64,000 nt of DNA from Streptomyces sp. NBC_00442. Its GTDB lineage: Bacteria > Actinomycetota > Actinomycetes > Streptomycetales > Streptomycetaceae. Under the pieces are notes generated by a model, which did not search any database, was not told the DNA's origin, and saw nothing but the letters and a program-made list of their open reading frames with translations. The stretch is from NCBI RefSeq assembly GCF_036014195.1, contig NZ_CP107918.1, positions 6,262,001-6,326,000 on the forward strand, read 5' to 3'. A program made the translations under genes and the position numbers. Positions 53,407 through 62,197 of this stretch are shown in pieces; positions within the stretch are counted from its first letter, which is position 1, and every line of letters begins with the position of its first letter.

Positions 53407-53498
53407 CCGGGGCTCCGCCCCGGACCCCGTTCGCGCGTTTTCCCACCCACCTCCCGTGCGACGGGTTGAAGGGTGCGGCTCCCTGGGGCTCCGCCCCA
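53407..53498. terminator. Two GC-rich hairpins (CCGGGGC-TCC-GCCCCGG and TGGGGC-TCC-GCCCCA)
   Basis: At 53407-53423 and 53484-53498, two perfect stems with a 3-base TCC loop. Both carry a common Streptomyces intergenic word (GGGGCTCCGCCCC). They lie upstream of the leftward namZ gene and before the repeat array, so they may be terminators of read-through from the right, or mobile intergenic elements. No T-run follows. Confidence 0.55.
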
Positions 53499-53605
53499 GA
53501 CCCCGCATCGCGCCTGAAGGGCGCTCGTCCTCCATCTCCCCCAAGGCCTCAAGGGCCAGGGGGGACCCCCATAACGGGCTGAGGATGCCTCTGCCGAGCC
53601 CCGTC

Positions 53606-54140
53606 AGGGGTGCGGGGAACTGCGTGAGCAAGCGGGCACGGTCCGCACGCGGAGGGGGGTTCAGGGGCGCGGGGAACTGCGCGGGACGCGGGCACGGTCC
53701 GCACGCGGAGGCGGGTTTAGGGGCGCGGGGAACTGCGCGAGCAAGCGGGCACGGTCCGCAGACGAAAGCGGGGTTTTTAGGGGCGCGGGGAACTGCGCGG
53801 GACGCGGGCACGGTCCGCACGCGGAGGCGGGGTTCAGGGGCGCGGGGAACTGCGTGAGCAAGCGGGCACGGTCCGCACGCGGAGGGGGGTTCAGGGGCGC
53901 GGGGAACTGCGCGGGACGCGGGCACGGTCCGCACGCGGAGGCGGGTTTAGGGGTGCGGGGAACTGCGCGGGACGCGGGCACGGTCCGCACGCGGAGGCGG
54001 GTTTAGGGGTGCGGGGAACTGCGCGGGACGCGGGCACGGTCCGCACGCGGAGGCGGGGTTCAGGGGCGCTGGGAACTGCGTGAGCAAGCGGGCACGGTCC
54101 GCACGCGGAGGGGGGTTCAGGGGCGCGGGGAACTGCGCAA
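53606..54140. repeat. Tandem array of ten 56-60 bp units
   Basis: Copies begin at 53606, 53663, 53719, 53779, 53836, 53893, 53949, 54005, 54062 and 54119 (the last partial) with AGGGG(C/T)GCGGGGAACTGCG. Each unit includes GCACGGTCCGCACGCGGA. Units of type A (GCGGGACGCGG) and type B (TGAGCAAGCGG or GAGCAAGCGG) are mixed. The common length of 57 is a multiple of three, so long frames are open in it, but they have no start or ribosome site. Not a CRISPR array: there are no unique spacers. Confidence 0.95.
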
Positions 54141-54193
54141 ACGGCCGGGGGCCTGCCTGGGTGTTGCGGGGATTCGGGGGTTCCCCCGGGACA

Positions 54194-54209
54194 TACCGAC
54201 CGGTTAGTC
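54194..54209. promoter_or_regulatory. TetR-type site upstream of the SDR operon
   Basis: TACCGAC-CG-GTTAGTC: left half identical to the palindrome at 59698, the right half weaker. The stretch CATACCGACCGGT (54192-54204) is the exact reverse complement of 33827-33839. It lies 33 bases before the SDR start. Confidence 0.55.
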
Positions 54210-54241
54210 TGCCGGAGGCATCGGCAGAGAGGCAGGTCTCC

Positions 54242-55015
54242 ATGAGCACGGCACAGTCGGACCAGCGCACCACGGTGGTGGTCACGGGGGCAGGTGGCGG
54301 CATCGGCGCCGCCCTCGCCCGCAGATTCGCCGAGGACGGCGCCCGCGTCGTCGTCAACGACCTCGACGCCGACAAGGCCCGCAGCACCGCCGACGAGATC
54401 GGCGCCATCGCCGTGCCGGGCGACGCCTCCACCGTCGTCGGCGCCGCCCGCGCCGCCCTCGGCGGCCGCATCGACGTCTACTGTGCCAACGCCGGCCTGG
54501 GCTCGGGCGGTTCGGAGGCCGCCCCCGAGGACGTGTGGGCGGCGGCCTGGGACGTCAACGTCATGGCCCACGTGCGGGCGGCGAAGGAACTGCTGCCCGA
54601 CTGGCTGGAGCGCGGCAGCGGACGCTTCGTCTCGACCGTCTCGGCCGCCGGCCTGCTCAGCATGATCGGCGCGGCCCCGTACAGCGTCACCAAGCACGGC
54701 GCGCTCGCCTTCGCCGAGTGGCTTTCGCTGACGTACCGGCACCGGGGCGTCCATGTCCACGCGATCTGCCCCCAGGGCGTACGCACCGACATGCTGGCCG
54801 CCACCGGGACGGCCGGCGACCTCGTCCTCAGGCCCACCGCGATCGAGCCGTCCGAGGTCGCGGACGCGCTGTTCGCCGCGATGGCCGACGACCGCTTCCT
54901 CGTGCTGCCGCACCCCGAGGTGGCCGACTATTACACCGCCCGCGCCGCCACCCCGGACCGCTGGCTGACCAGCATGAACCACCTCCAGCAGAAGTGGGAG
55001 ACGGACGCCGGATGA
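54242..55015 (+). CDS. Short-chain dehydrogenase/reductase
   Basis: The 257-residue protein has the NAD(P) motif TGAGGGIG, the NAG region CANAGLGSG and the catalytic YSVTK with Ser upstream. It oxidises or reduces a hydroxy/keto group. The stop overlaps the acyl-CoA synthetase start as ATGA. Together with the following genes it forms an acid-activation and TetR unit. The substrate may be a hydroxy-acyl compound. Confidence 0.93.
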   Translation: MSTAQSDQRTTVVVTGAGGGIGAALARRFAEDGARVVVNDLDADKARSTADEIGAIAVPGDASTVVGAARAALGGRIDVYCANAGLGSGGSEAAPEDVWAAAWDVNVMAHVRAAKELLPDWLERGSGRFVSTVSAAGLLSMIGAAPYSVTKHGALAFAEWLSLTYRHRGVHVHAICPQGVRTDMLAATGTAGDLVLRPTAIEPSEVADALFAAMADDRFLVLPHPEVADYYTARAATPDRWLTSMNHLQQKWETDAG

Positions 55016-56664
55016 CCTCGATCTACGCGGCCAAGCCCTGGCTCGCCCAGCTCAGCGCGGCCCAGCGGGCGGACATCAGCCCGCCCGAGACGGTGCTGGA
55101 CGCCTTCGACGCCGCCGTCGCCCGCGCACCCGGGCGCACCGCGCTCGCCTACTTCGACGGCCGCCTCACCTATCGCGAGGTCGATGAGCTGTCCGATTCC
55201 GTGGCCGGCCATCTCGCCGGGCGGGGCCTGGCCCGCGGCGAGCGCGTCGCGCTCATGCTCCAGAACACCCCGCATTTCGTGATCGCCCTGCTCGGTGCCT
55301 GGAAGGCCGGCGCCGTCGTCGTGCCGCTCAACCCGATGTACAAGTCGGGCGAGGTCACGCACGTGCTGCACGACGCCGACGCCGCCGCGCTGATCTGCTC
55401 CGACCGGGCCTGGGAGGAGTACCTGCGCGACACCGCCGCCGATTCCCCGGTGCGCGTCGCGCTCACCGCCTGCGCGCTCGGCCTCCAGACCCGCGACGAC
55501 CCGCGCGTCCTCGGCTTCGAGCGGCTGCCCGTGCCCGCCGGCGCCGACGATCTCCTCACCGTCGCGCGGCAGGGTCTGCCCGCCCCGGGCGGGCGCCGGC
55601 CCGAGGGCGGCGACACGGCGTTGATCAGTTACACCTCCGGCACCAGCGGGACCCCCAAGGGCGCGATGAACACCCATCGCGGCATCACCTACAACGCGGA
55701 GAGGCAGCGCACCGGACACCCCATCGCGCAGGGGTCGGGTTATTTCGCGCTCGCGCCGCTGTTCCACATCACCGGCATGGTCTGCGAGCTCGCCACCTGC
55801 CTCGCCAACGCGGGCACCCTGATCCTGACCTACCGCTTCCACCCGGGCGTCGTGCTCGACGCGTTCACGGAGCACCGACCCGCGTACACGGTCGGCCCGT
55901 CCACGGCCTTCATGGCGCTGGCCGCCACACCCGGCGTCACGCGGGACCACTTCGCCTCGTTCGAGCTCATCTCCTCGGGCGGCGCCCCCCTGCCGCCCGC
56001 GCTGGTGGAGACGTTCCGCGAAGGGTTCGGGCCGTACATCCGCAACGGCTACGGCCTGACCGAGTGCACCGCCCCCTGTGCCTCGGTCCCGCCCGAGAAG
56101 GAAGCGCCGGTCGACCCCGTCTCGGGCACCCTCTCGGTCGGCGTGCCCGGACCCCGGACGGTCGTACGGATCCTCGACCCCGCGGGCAACGAGGTGCCCT
56201 TCGGCGAACAGGGCGAGATCGTGGTGCGCGGACCGCAGGTGGTGCCCGGCTACTGGCGCCGCCCCGACGCCACCGCCGAGGCGTTCCCCGACGGCGAACT
56301 GCGCACCGGCGACATCGGGTTCATGGACCGCGACGGCTGGCTCTACGTGGTCGACCGCATGAAGGACATGATCAACGCGTCGGGCTTCAAGGTCTGGCCG
56401 CGTGAGGTCGAGGACGTGCTCTACACGCACCCGGACGTGCGCGAGGCGGCCGTCGTGGGCGTCCCCGACGCCTACCGGGGCGAGAGCGTCAAGGCGTACG
56501 TCTCCCTGCGCCCCGGCGCCGAGGCCGGCCCCGCCGATCTCGCCGCGTACTGCAAGGAGCGGCTCGCCGCCTACAAGTACCCGCGCGAGGTGGAGATCCT
56601 GGCGGAGCTTCCCAAGACGACGAGTGGGAAGATCCTCAGGCGGGAACTGCGCAGCCAGGCGTAG
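55012..56664 (+). CDS. AMP-dependent acyl-CoA synthetase (long-chain fatty acid-CoA ligase type)
   Basis: The 550-residue protein has the AMP-binding motif YTSGTSGTPKGA, RNGYGLTECTAP, ELRTGDIGFMDRDGWLYVVD and the C-terminal catalytic Lys region TTSGKILRREL. It activates a carboxylic acid to its CoA ester. Co-transcribed with the SDR and the TetR gene. The substrate could be a medium/long or aromatic acid. Confidence 0.94.
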   Translation: MTSIYAAKPWLAQLSAAQRADISPPETVLDAFDAAVARAPGRTALAYFDGRLTYREVDELSDSVAGHLAGRGLARGERVALMLQNTPHFVIALLGAWKAGAVVVPLNPMYKSGEVTHVLHDADAAALICSDRAWEEYLRDTAADSPVRVALTACALGLQTRDDPRVLGFERLPVPAGADDLLTVARQGLPAPGGRRPEGGDTALISYTSGTSGTPKGAMNTHRGITYNAERQRTGHPIAQGSGYFALAPLFHITGMVCELATCLANAGTLILTYRFHPGVVLDAFTEHRPAYTVGPSTAFMALAATPGVTRDHFASFELISSGGAPLPPALVETFREGFGPYIRNGYGLTECTAPCASVPPEKEAPVDPVSGTLSVGVPGPRTVVRILDPAGNEVPFGEQGEIVVRGPQVVPGYWRRPDATAEAFPDGELRTGDIGFMDRDGWLYVVDRMKDMINASGFKVWPREVEDVLYTHPDVREAAVVGVPDAYRGESVKAYVSLRPGAEAGPADLAAYCKERLAAYKYPREVEILAELPKTTSGKILRRELRSQA

Positions 56665-56747
56665 CGACCGGAGCGCCGGCGCAGCAGGACCGGAACAGGG
56701 CGGGGGGCCGCGGCCCCCCGCGCACGTACGAGAGAAAGGTGGCGGCG

Positions 56748-57344
56748 ATGGCCAAGGCGACGGACACGAGCGGCACCACACCCGTCCCCCAGCGGCTGCT
56801 CGCCGCCGCCACCCGCCTGTTCGCGGAGAACGGCTACGACCGCACCTCCGTCCAGGAGATCGTCGAGGCGGCCGGCGTCACCAAGGGTGCGCTCTACCAC
56901 TACTTCGGCTCCAAGGAGGACCTCCTCCAGGAGGTGTACTCCCGGGTGCTCCGCCTCCAGCAGGAGCGGCTCGACGCGTACGCGGGCGCGGACGCGCCGA
57001 TCGAGCAGCGGCTGCGCGAGGCGGCCGCGGACGTGGTGGTGACCACCATCGACAACCTCGACGACGCGGCGATCTTCTTCCGGTCGATGCACCAGCTGAG
57101 CCCGGAGAAGAACAAGCAGGTGCGCGCCGAGCGCCGCCGCTACCACGAGCGGTTCCGCGCGCTCATCGAGGAGGGCCAGGAGGCCGGGGTGTTCTCCACC
57201 GCGACCCCGGCCGACCTGGTGGTGGACTACCACTTCGGCTCCGTCCACCACCTGTCCACCTGGTACCGGCCGGGCGGCCCGCTGACCCAGCAGCAGGTCG
57301 CCGACCATCTCGCCGACCTGCTGCTGCGCGCGCTGCGGCCCTGA
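56748..57344 (+). CDS. TetR-family regulator of the acyl-CoA operon
   Basis: The 198-residue protein has an HTH (RLLAAATRLFAENGYDRTSV then GVTKGALYHYFGSKEDLLQE). It lies 83 bases after the acyl-CoA synthetase, in the same direction, and converges with the acyl-CoA dehydrogenase. I infer that it binds the TACCGAC-type sites at 54194, 59698 and perhaps 33822, controlling the two flanking operons. ATG at 56748 with an AAAGGTGG site; a GTG nine bases earlier is possible. Confidence 0.88.
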   Translation: MAKATDTSGTTPVPQRLLAAATRLFAENGYDRTSVQEIVEAAGVTKGALYHYFGSKEDLLQEVYSRVLRLQQERLDAYAGADAPIEQRLREAAADVVVTTIDNLDDAAIFFRSMHQLSPEKNKQVRAERRRYHERFRALIEEGQEAGVFSTATPADLVVDYHFGSVHHLSTWYRPGGPLTQQQVADHLADLLLRALRP

Positions 57345-57404
57345 ACTCGAACTACCGGACCGGCGGCCCGAACTACCGGACCGGCGGCCCGAACTACCCT
57401 TCCG

Positions 57405-58619
57405 CTAGAGGTACTTCTTCAGTTCGCGGCGGGCGAGCGAGCGCTGGTGCACCTCGTCGGGGCCGTCCGCGAGCCGCAACGTCCGTGCCGCGGCCCACAG
57501 TTCGGCCAGCGGGAAGTCCTGGCTGACGCCGCCCGCGCCGTGCAGCTGCACCGCGTTGTCGATGATGCCGACCACGGTGCGCGGAGTGGCGATCTTGATG
57601 GCCTGGATCTCGGTGTGCGCGCCGCGGTTGCCCACGGTGTCCATCAGCCAGGCCGTCTTCAGAACGAGCAGGCGCAACTGCTCGACCGCGACACGGGCGT
57701 CCGCGATCCACTCCTGCACCACGCCCTGCTGGGCGATCGGCTTGCCGAACGCCGTACGGGACACGGCCCTTCGGCACATCAGCTCGATGGCCCGCTCGGC
57801 CATCCCGATCAGGCGCATGCAGTGGTGGATCCGGCCAGGACCGAGCCGCGCCTGCGCGATGGCGAAGCCGCCGCCCTGCTCGCCGACGAGGTTGCTCGCG
57901 GGCACCCGGGCCCCGTGGAAGACGACCTCGGCGTGACCGCCGTGGTAGTGGTCCTCGTAGCCGTACACCTGCATGGCGCGGCGGATCTCGACGCCCGGGG
58001 TGTCGCGCGGAACAAGGATCATCGACTGCTGGCGCCGCACGTCGTCGTTGGCCGGGTCGGTCTTGCCCATCACGATGAAGATCGCACAGTCCGGGTTCAT
58101 CGCGCCGGAGATGTACCACTTGCGCCCGGTGATGACGTAGTCGTCACCGTCCCGCTCGATGCGCGTCTCGATGTTGGTGGCGTCCGAGGAGGCCACCTCC
58201 GGCTCGGTCATCGCGAACGCCGAGCGGATCTCCCCGGCGAGCAGTGGCTCGAGCCACCGCTTCTTCTGCTCGTCCGAGCCGAACTGCGCCAGCACCTCCA
58301 TGTTCCCGGTGTCCGGGGCCGCGCAGTTGAGGGCGGTCGGCGCCAAGTGCGGGGAGCGGCCGGTGATTTCGGCCAGCGGGGCGTACTGGAGGTTGGTGAG
58401 CCCGGCGCCGTGCTCCGGGTCGGGCAGGAAGAGGTTCCACAGGCCCTGGCGGCGCGCCTCGGCCTTGAGGTCCTCCACCACCCGCGGGGTGTCCCACGGC
58501 GAGGCGAGCAGCGCGCGCTGCTCGTGCGCGGTGGTCTCGGCGGGGTGGACGTACTCCTCCATGAAGGCGAGGAGCCTGGTCCGCAGTTCTTCGGTACGGG
58601 CGTCGAATGCGAAGTCCAT
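57405..58619 (-). CDS. Acyl-CoA dehydrogenase (ACAD10/11-like)
   Basis: The 404-residue protein has FAMTEPEVASSDATNIETRI, ITGRKWYISGAMNPDCAIFI, VVFHGARVPASNLVGEQGGG and RTAFGKPIAQQGVVQEWIAD, which match the ACAD10/11 and LvaC group. It takes electrons from an acyl-CoA to flavin. The phosphotransferase gene is 7 bases upstream. In humans both domains are fused in ACAD10/11; the enzyme converts 4-hydroxyacyl-CoA through a phosphorylated intermediate. A similar role is inferred here. Confidence 0.94.
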   Translation of the reverse strand: MDFAFDARTEELRTRLLAFMEEYVHPAETTAHEQRALLASPWDTPRVVEDLKAEARRQGLWNLFLPDPEHGAGLTNLQYAPLAEITGRSPHLAPTALNCAAPDTGNMEVLAQFGSDEQKKRWLEPLLAGEIRSAFAMTEPEVASSDATNIETRIERDGDDYVITGRKWYISGAMNPDCAIFIVMGKTDPANDDVRRQQSMILVPRDTPGVEIRRAMQVYGYEDHYHGGHAEVVFHGARVPASNLVGEQGGGFAIAQARLGPGRIHHCMRLIGMAERAIELMCRRAVSRTAFGKPIAQQGVVQEWIADARVAVEQLRLLVLKTAWLMDTVGNRGAHTEIQAIKIATPRTVVGIIDNAVQLHGAGGVSQDFPLAELWAAARTLRLADGPDEVHQRSLARRELKKYL

Positions 58620-58626
58620 GGCGGGG

Positions 58627-59649
58627 TCAGCCTTCCTGAAGGGTGGTGAGACCGTGCTCGATGAAGACGGGGACCAGCTCGCCGATGCGGTCGAACCCGG
58701 CGCCCACGGTCTGGCCGAGGGTGTAGCGGTAGTGGATGCCTTCGAGGATCACGGCGAGCTTGAACCAGGCGAACGCCGTGTACCAGGCGATCGCGGAGGT
58801 GTCGCGGCCGGAGCGGGCCGCATAGCGCTCGATCAGCTCGGCGGGGGAGGGGTGCCCGGCGGCGCCGGCCGTGGTGGAGACCGGGGAGTGCGGGAGCTCC
58901 AGCTTCGCGCTGTACATGACGAGGAGCCCGAGGTCGGTCAGCGGGTCGCCCAGGGTGGACATCTCCCAGTCGAGCACGGCGTTGATCCGGTCGTCGTCCC
59001 CGATCAGGACGTTGTCCAGGCGGTAGTCGCCGTGGACGACGGTGGGCGCCGGCGAGGCCGGCAGGTCGCGTCCGAGGGCGGCGTGCAGTTCGTCGATGCC
59101 GCCGAGGGGCCGGTTGCGGGAGGCGTCGAGCTGCTTGCCCCAGCGCCGCAGCTGCCGGTCGAGGAACCCCTCGGGGCGCCCGAAGTCGCCGAGCCCGACC
59201 GACTCGGGGTCCACGGCGTGCAGCTCGACCAGCGTGTCCACCAGCGACAGCACGGCCGCCCTGGTCCGCTCGGGGCCGAGCGGCGCGAGCTGTTCGGCGG
59301 TGCGGTACGGCGTCCCGGCCACGTACTCCATGACGTAGAACGGCGAGCCGAGCACCGACTCGTCCTCGCAGAGCAGCACCGGCTCGGGCACCGGAACGGC
59401 GGTCGGGTGCAGCGCGCTGATCACCCGGTGTTCGCGCTTCATGTCGTGCGCGGTGGCGAGCACATGGCCCAGCGGCGGCCGCCGTACGACCCACTGCCCG
59501 GTGCCGTCCGTGACGACATAGGTCAGGTTCGACCGGCCGCCCTCGATCAGGCGGGCACGGAGCGGTCCGCTCACGAGGCCCGGACGGGCGCGGTCCAGAT
59601 GGGCCCGCAGCCGCTCCGGATCGAGGCCTGGCGGGGGGACTGCGCTCAT
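58627..59649 (-). CDS. Aminoglycoside phosphotransferase-like kinase (ACAD10/11 N-domain type)
   Basis: The 340-residue protein has the APH fold: IEGGRSNLTYVVTD, VVRRPPLGHVLATAHDMKRE, the Brenner motif VVHGDYRLDNVLIGDDD and VLDWEMSTLGDPLTDLGLLV. It would phosphorylate the hydroxyl of an acyl-CoA substrate, as in LvaA of Pseudomonas putida and ACAD10/11 of mammals. Coupled to the acyl-CoA dehydrogenase gene 7 bases downstream. The TetR-type palindrome lies 49 bases upstream of its start. Confidence 0.92.
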   Translation of the reverse strand: MSAVPPPGLDPERLRAHLDRARPGLVSGPLRARLIEGGRSNLTYVVTDGTGQWVVRRPPLGHVLATAHDMKREHRVISALHPTAVPVPEPVLLCEDESVLGSPFYVMEYVAGTPYRTAEQLAPLGPERTRAAVLSLVDTLVELHAVDPESVGLGDFGRPEGFLDRQLRRWGKQLDASRNRPLGGIDELHAALGRDLPASPAPTVVHGDYRLDNVLIGDDDRINAVLDWEMSTLGDPLTDLGLLVMYSAKLELPHSPVSTTAGAAGHPSPAELIERYAARSGRDTSAIAWYTAFAWFKLAVILEGIHYRYTLGQTVGAGFDRIGELVPVFIEHGLTTLQEG

Positions 59650-59697
59650 GTTCGGCACCTCCACGGCGGGATCGGTCGTCCTGTGACGAGAACACGC

Positions 59698-59713
59698 TAC
59701 CGACCAGTCGGTA
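59698..59713. promoter_or_regulatory. Perfect TetR-type palindrome TACCGAC-CA-GTCGGTA
   Basis: A perfect 7-2-7 inverted repeat 49 bases before the phosphotransferase start. Sites with one identical half occur at 54194 and 33822. Probably bound by the TetR protein encoded at 56748. Confidence 0.7.
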
Positions 59714-59805
59714 TGCCGTCCAGAGCGGGCCCGGCCGGATTCGGGCGGGCGCGCCGTGGCGCGGCGTTCACCGACCGCGTCACCGACGGCATTCACCGAC
59801 CGCGT

Positions 59806-60126
59806 TCAGAACAGCATGGCGACGGCGAGACAGGCCAGGGCCACCGTGCACGCGGCCGCCGCGAGGGCGGCGCGCACCCCGAGCACCCGGGGGCGGGCGC
59901 CGCCGCTCAGCGTCTGGATGCGGCGGTGCGCCACCGCGAGGAAGCCGAGCCACACCAGCGCGCCGAGCGTCACCGCCACCAGCGCGAGGGGTGAACTTCC
60001 CCGGTGCACGGCCTGTTTGGCGGCGAGCACGGCGGCCACCGTGCACGACAGGGTGGTACGCCGCCACGCGAGCCGGGTCCGCTCGGGCTGGAGCCCCGGG
60101 TCGCGTGCGGGCACCCGTGCGGGCAT
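59806..60126 (-). CDS. DUF202-family small membrane protein
   Basis: The 106-residue protein has DUF202 features: PGLQPERTRLAWRRTTLS near the N-terminus and three hydrophobic helices. The family has no known function. It overlaps the stop of the upstream DUF202 gene by one base (TGATG), so the two form a couple. Two DUF202 proteins side by side are common in actinobacteria. Confidence 0.85.
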   Translation of the reverse strand: MPARVPARDPGLQPERTRLAWRRTTLSCTVAAVLAAKQAVHRGSSPLALVAVTLGALVWLGFLAVAHRRIQTLSGGARPRVLGVRAALAAAACTVALACLAVAMLF

Positions 60127-60518
60127 CAGCCCGCCCAGCCGAAGACCACGACCACCACCATCGACACGGCGACCAGGGCCACCGCGAGGCTCAGGACGGT
60201 CGGGAAACGCGACACCGGCAGGTCCTCGCCGCGCCGCATGGCCCGCTCGCACCGCACCCAGTGGTTCACCGCCCGCAGCGCGCACAGCACCCCCGCGGCG
60301 AGCAGCGCGAGCGCGAGCGCCACCCGGATGCCCCGGCGCAGGTCCGGCAGGAACTGGTCGACCGCGAAGCCGCCGCCGACCAGCGCGAGCGAGGTCCTGA
60401 TCCAGGCCAGGAAGGTGCGCTCGTTGGCGAGCGAGAACCGGTAGTCGGGGGTCTCGCCCTCCTCGCCGATCCGCTGGGGCGCGAACCACAGCCGCAGCGT
60501 CTGCACGATCGTGATCAC
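60126..60518 (-). CDS. DUF202/YidH-family membrane protein
   Basis: The 130-residue protein from GTG 60518 begins VITIVQTLRLWFAPQRIGEE and has FSLANERTFLAWIRTSLALV, the family signature, plus three membrane helices. It is the partner of the shorter DUF202 protein downstream. The longer in-frame reading to 60737 is shadow of the NUDIX gene. Function unknown. Confidence 0.88.
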   Translation of the reverse strand: MITIVQTLRLWFAPQRIGEEGETPDYRFSLANERTFLAWIRTSLALVGGGFAVDQFLPDLRRGIRVALALALLAAGVLCALRAVNHWVRCERAMRRGEDLPVSRFPTVLSLAVALVAVSMVVVVVFGWAG

Positions 60519-60543
60519 TCGCCGCACCCTACCCGGCGGCCCC

Positions 60544-61059
60544 TCAGGACAGCGCGAGCCCCGAGGCGCGCAGCCGCCGCCACGCCGCGAGCCCGTCCGG
60601 CACCCACTCCCAGTCGTCGATGCGGCGCTCCAGCTCGTCGAGCGGCAGGAAGGCGTGCCAGGCGACCTCCTCCACCTGCGGGTCCACGGGCAGCTCGCAC
60701 CGCACCTCGTACACCGACGACCACCAGCTCTGCTCACCGTTGTCGAAGAGGAACTTGAACAGCGGCACCGGCCGCGGCAGCCCGCGCACCCCGAGCTCCT
60801 CCTCCGCCTCGCGCAGCGCCGCGTCGTCGTACGACTCGCCGGCGCCCACCACCCCGCCGACGAACAGGTCGTACAGGGAGGGGAAGACGAGCTTGTCCGG
60901 GGTGCGGCGGTGGACGAAGATCCGGCCCGCCGCGTCCCGGGCCAGGATGAACACGCAGCGGTGCCGCAGGTTCCGCGCGTAGGCGTCGGCCCGCCGGGCC
61001 TGCCCGGTCACGGTGTCGTGCTCGTCGACGATGTCCAGGATTTCATCAGCCGGATTCAT
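60544..61059 (-). CDS. NUDIX hydrolase
   Basis: The 171-residue protein has a complete NUDIX box (GAGESYDDAALREAEEELG) and VFILARDAAGRIFVHRRTPDK before it, as in the YfcD/isopentenyl diphosphate isomerase-like branch. It hydrolyses a nucleoside diphosphate linked to another group, or isomerises. It is upstream of the DUF202 pair by 25 bases on the same strand and may be co-transcribed with them. Confidence 0.92.
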   Translation of the reverse strand: MNPADEILDIVDEHDTVTGQARRADAYARNLRHRCVFILARDAAGRIFVHRRTPDKLVFPSLYDLFVGGVVGAGESYDDAALREAEEELGVRGLPRPVPLFKFLFDNGEQSWWSSVYEVRCELPVDPQVEEVAWHAFLPLDELERRIDDWEWVPDGLAAWRRLRASGLALS

Positions 61060-61134
61060 GGAGCCATGAAACCACCGCCCCGGCGGCCCTCCACCGGCCC
61101 CGTCGCCCCGCCCCCGCGCCGCCCACCGGGACGC

Positions 61135-62040
61135 TCAGTGCGGCTGGAGGTCACAGGTCTCCTCCTGCGGCGCGGTGCCGGACGGCATCGCGGGGTGCAT
61201 CCCGAGCAGCACGATCCCCGCCACGATCGCCGCGAGCCCGGCCGCCTCCCAGGCCAGCGCCCCCGTGTCGGTACGCAGCCGGTCCCCGAGGAAGCCGACC
61301 GCGCAGGCGATCCCCGCGAGCGGCTGCGCCGCCGTCAGGGCGGGCAGCGACATCCGCAGCGGAGCCGTCTCGAAGGCGCTCTGCACCAGGACGAGCCCGG
61401 TGATCCCGAGCGCGATCACCGCGTACGGCTGCCAGCTCGTCATCAGCTCCGGCCAGCCGCCGCGCGACAGGCGCTGCCCGCTGATCCGGGTCAGCGCGTC
61501 CTGGAGGCCGTACAGCATGCCCGCGGCGAGGGCCAGCAGCACCGGCGCCGCCACGCTGAGCCGGTCGTGCTTGGCGAGCGCCGCGAGCACCAGCGCGGTG
61601 CCGACCACGATGCCCACGATCAGCCAGTGCCGCAGCGCACCCGCGACGGCGACGCCGCCCTGCGGCTGGCCCGCCACGATGAACGCGGTCACCCCGCCGG
61701 CGAGCAGCACGAGCCCCGCCCAGCCCTGACGGCCGAGCGGCTGGCGGGTCCACAGCCGCGACAGCCACATCGCGAAGAACAGGTTGGTCGCCACCAGCGG
61801 CTCGACCAGCGACACCTCGCCGTAGCCGAGCGCGAGGGCGCTCAGCACCATCCCCGCCACCATCAGGCCTATCCCGGCCAGCCAGCGCGGCATCCGCACC
61901 AGGTCGAGCAGCAGCCTCGGGGAGAGGAAGTCGCTCAGCGGGGCGTGCTGCGCCGCGTTCTGCTGCAGCACGAAGCCCGAGCCCAGACAACACGCTGCGC
62001 TCACGGCGAGGACGAGGACCAGGACCGACACGACGTACAC
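61135..62040 (-). CDS. DMT-superfamily membrane transporter (DUF/EamA-like)
   Basis: The 301-residue protein has nine to ten hydrophobic helices, starting VYVVSVLVLVLAVSAACCLG, with GYGEVSLVEPLVATNLFFAM and LRMSLPALTAAQPLAGIACA typical of this DMT branch. These proteins may move Mg2+ or metabolites. The GTG at 62040 is chosen because longer frames begin with Arg/Pro-rich sequence. Divergent from the flavoprotein gene. Confidence 0.85.
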   Translation of the reverse strand: MYVVSVLVLVLAVSAACCLGSGFVLQQNAAQHAPLSDFLSPRLLLDLVRMPRWLAGIGLMVAGMVLSALALGYGEVSLVEPLVATNLFFAMWLSRLWTRQPLGRQGWAGLVLLAGGVTAFIVAGQPQGGVAVAGALRHWLIVGIVVGTALVLAALAKHDRLSVAAPVLLALAAGMLYGLQDALTRISGQRLSRGGWPELMTSWQPYAVIALGITGLVLVQSAFETAPLRMSLPALTAAQPLAGIACAVGFLGDRLRTDTGALAWEAAGLAAIVAGIVLLGMHPAMPSGTAPQEETCDLQPH

Positions 62041-62197
62041 CTCAAGTACGGCCGGGGGGCGCTGTTTTGGCCGACGATAGCGCCCCGGCGACGCGGCTGC
62101 CTCCCGGGTGCCCGCCGCCGGGCGGTTGACGCCGGGTGACGGCCCGCCGAAGATCTGACCCACGGGTAACCTGGCGGACGAGCGGAATGAGCGGCCG

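Noticed and set aside
53661..53990. Proline/Arg-rich repeat protein with a 19-residue period
   Set aside because: Arises only because 57-bp units keep frame; no start context or ribosome site.
53606..54140. CRISPR array
   Set aside because: The units are contiguous, with no unique spacers and no cas genes nearby.
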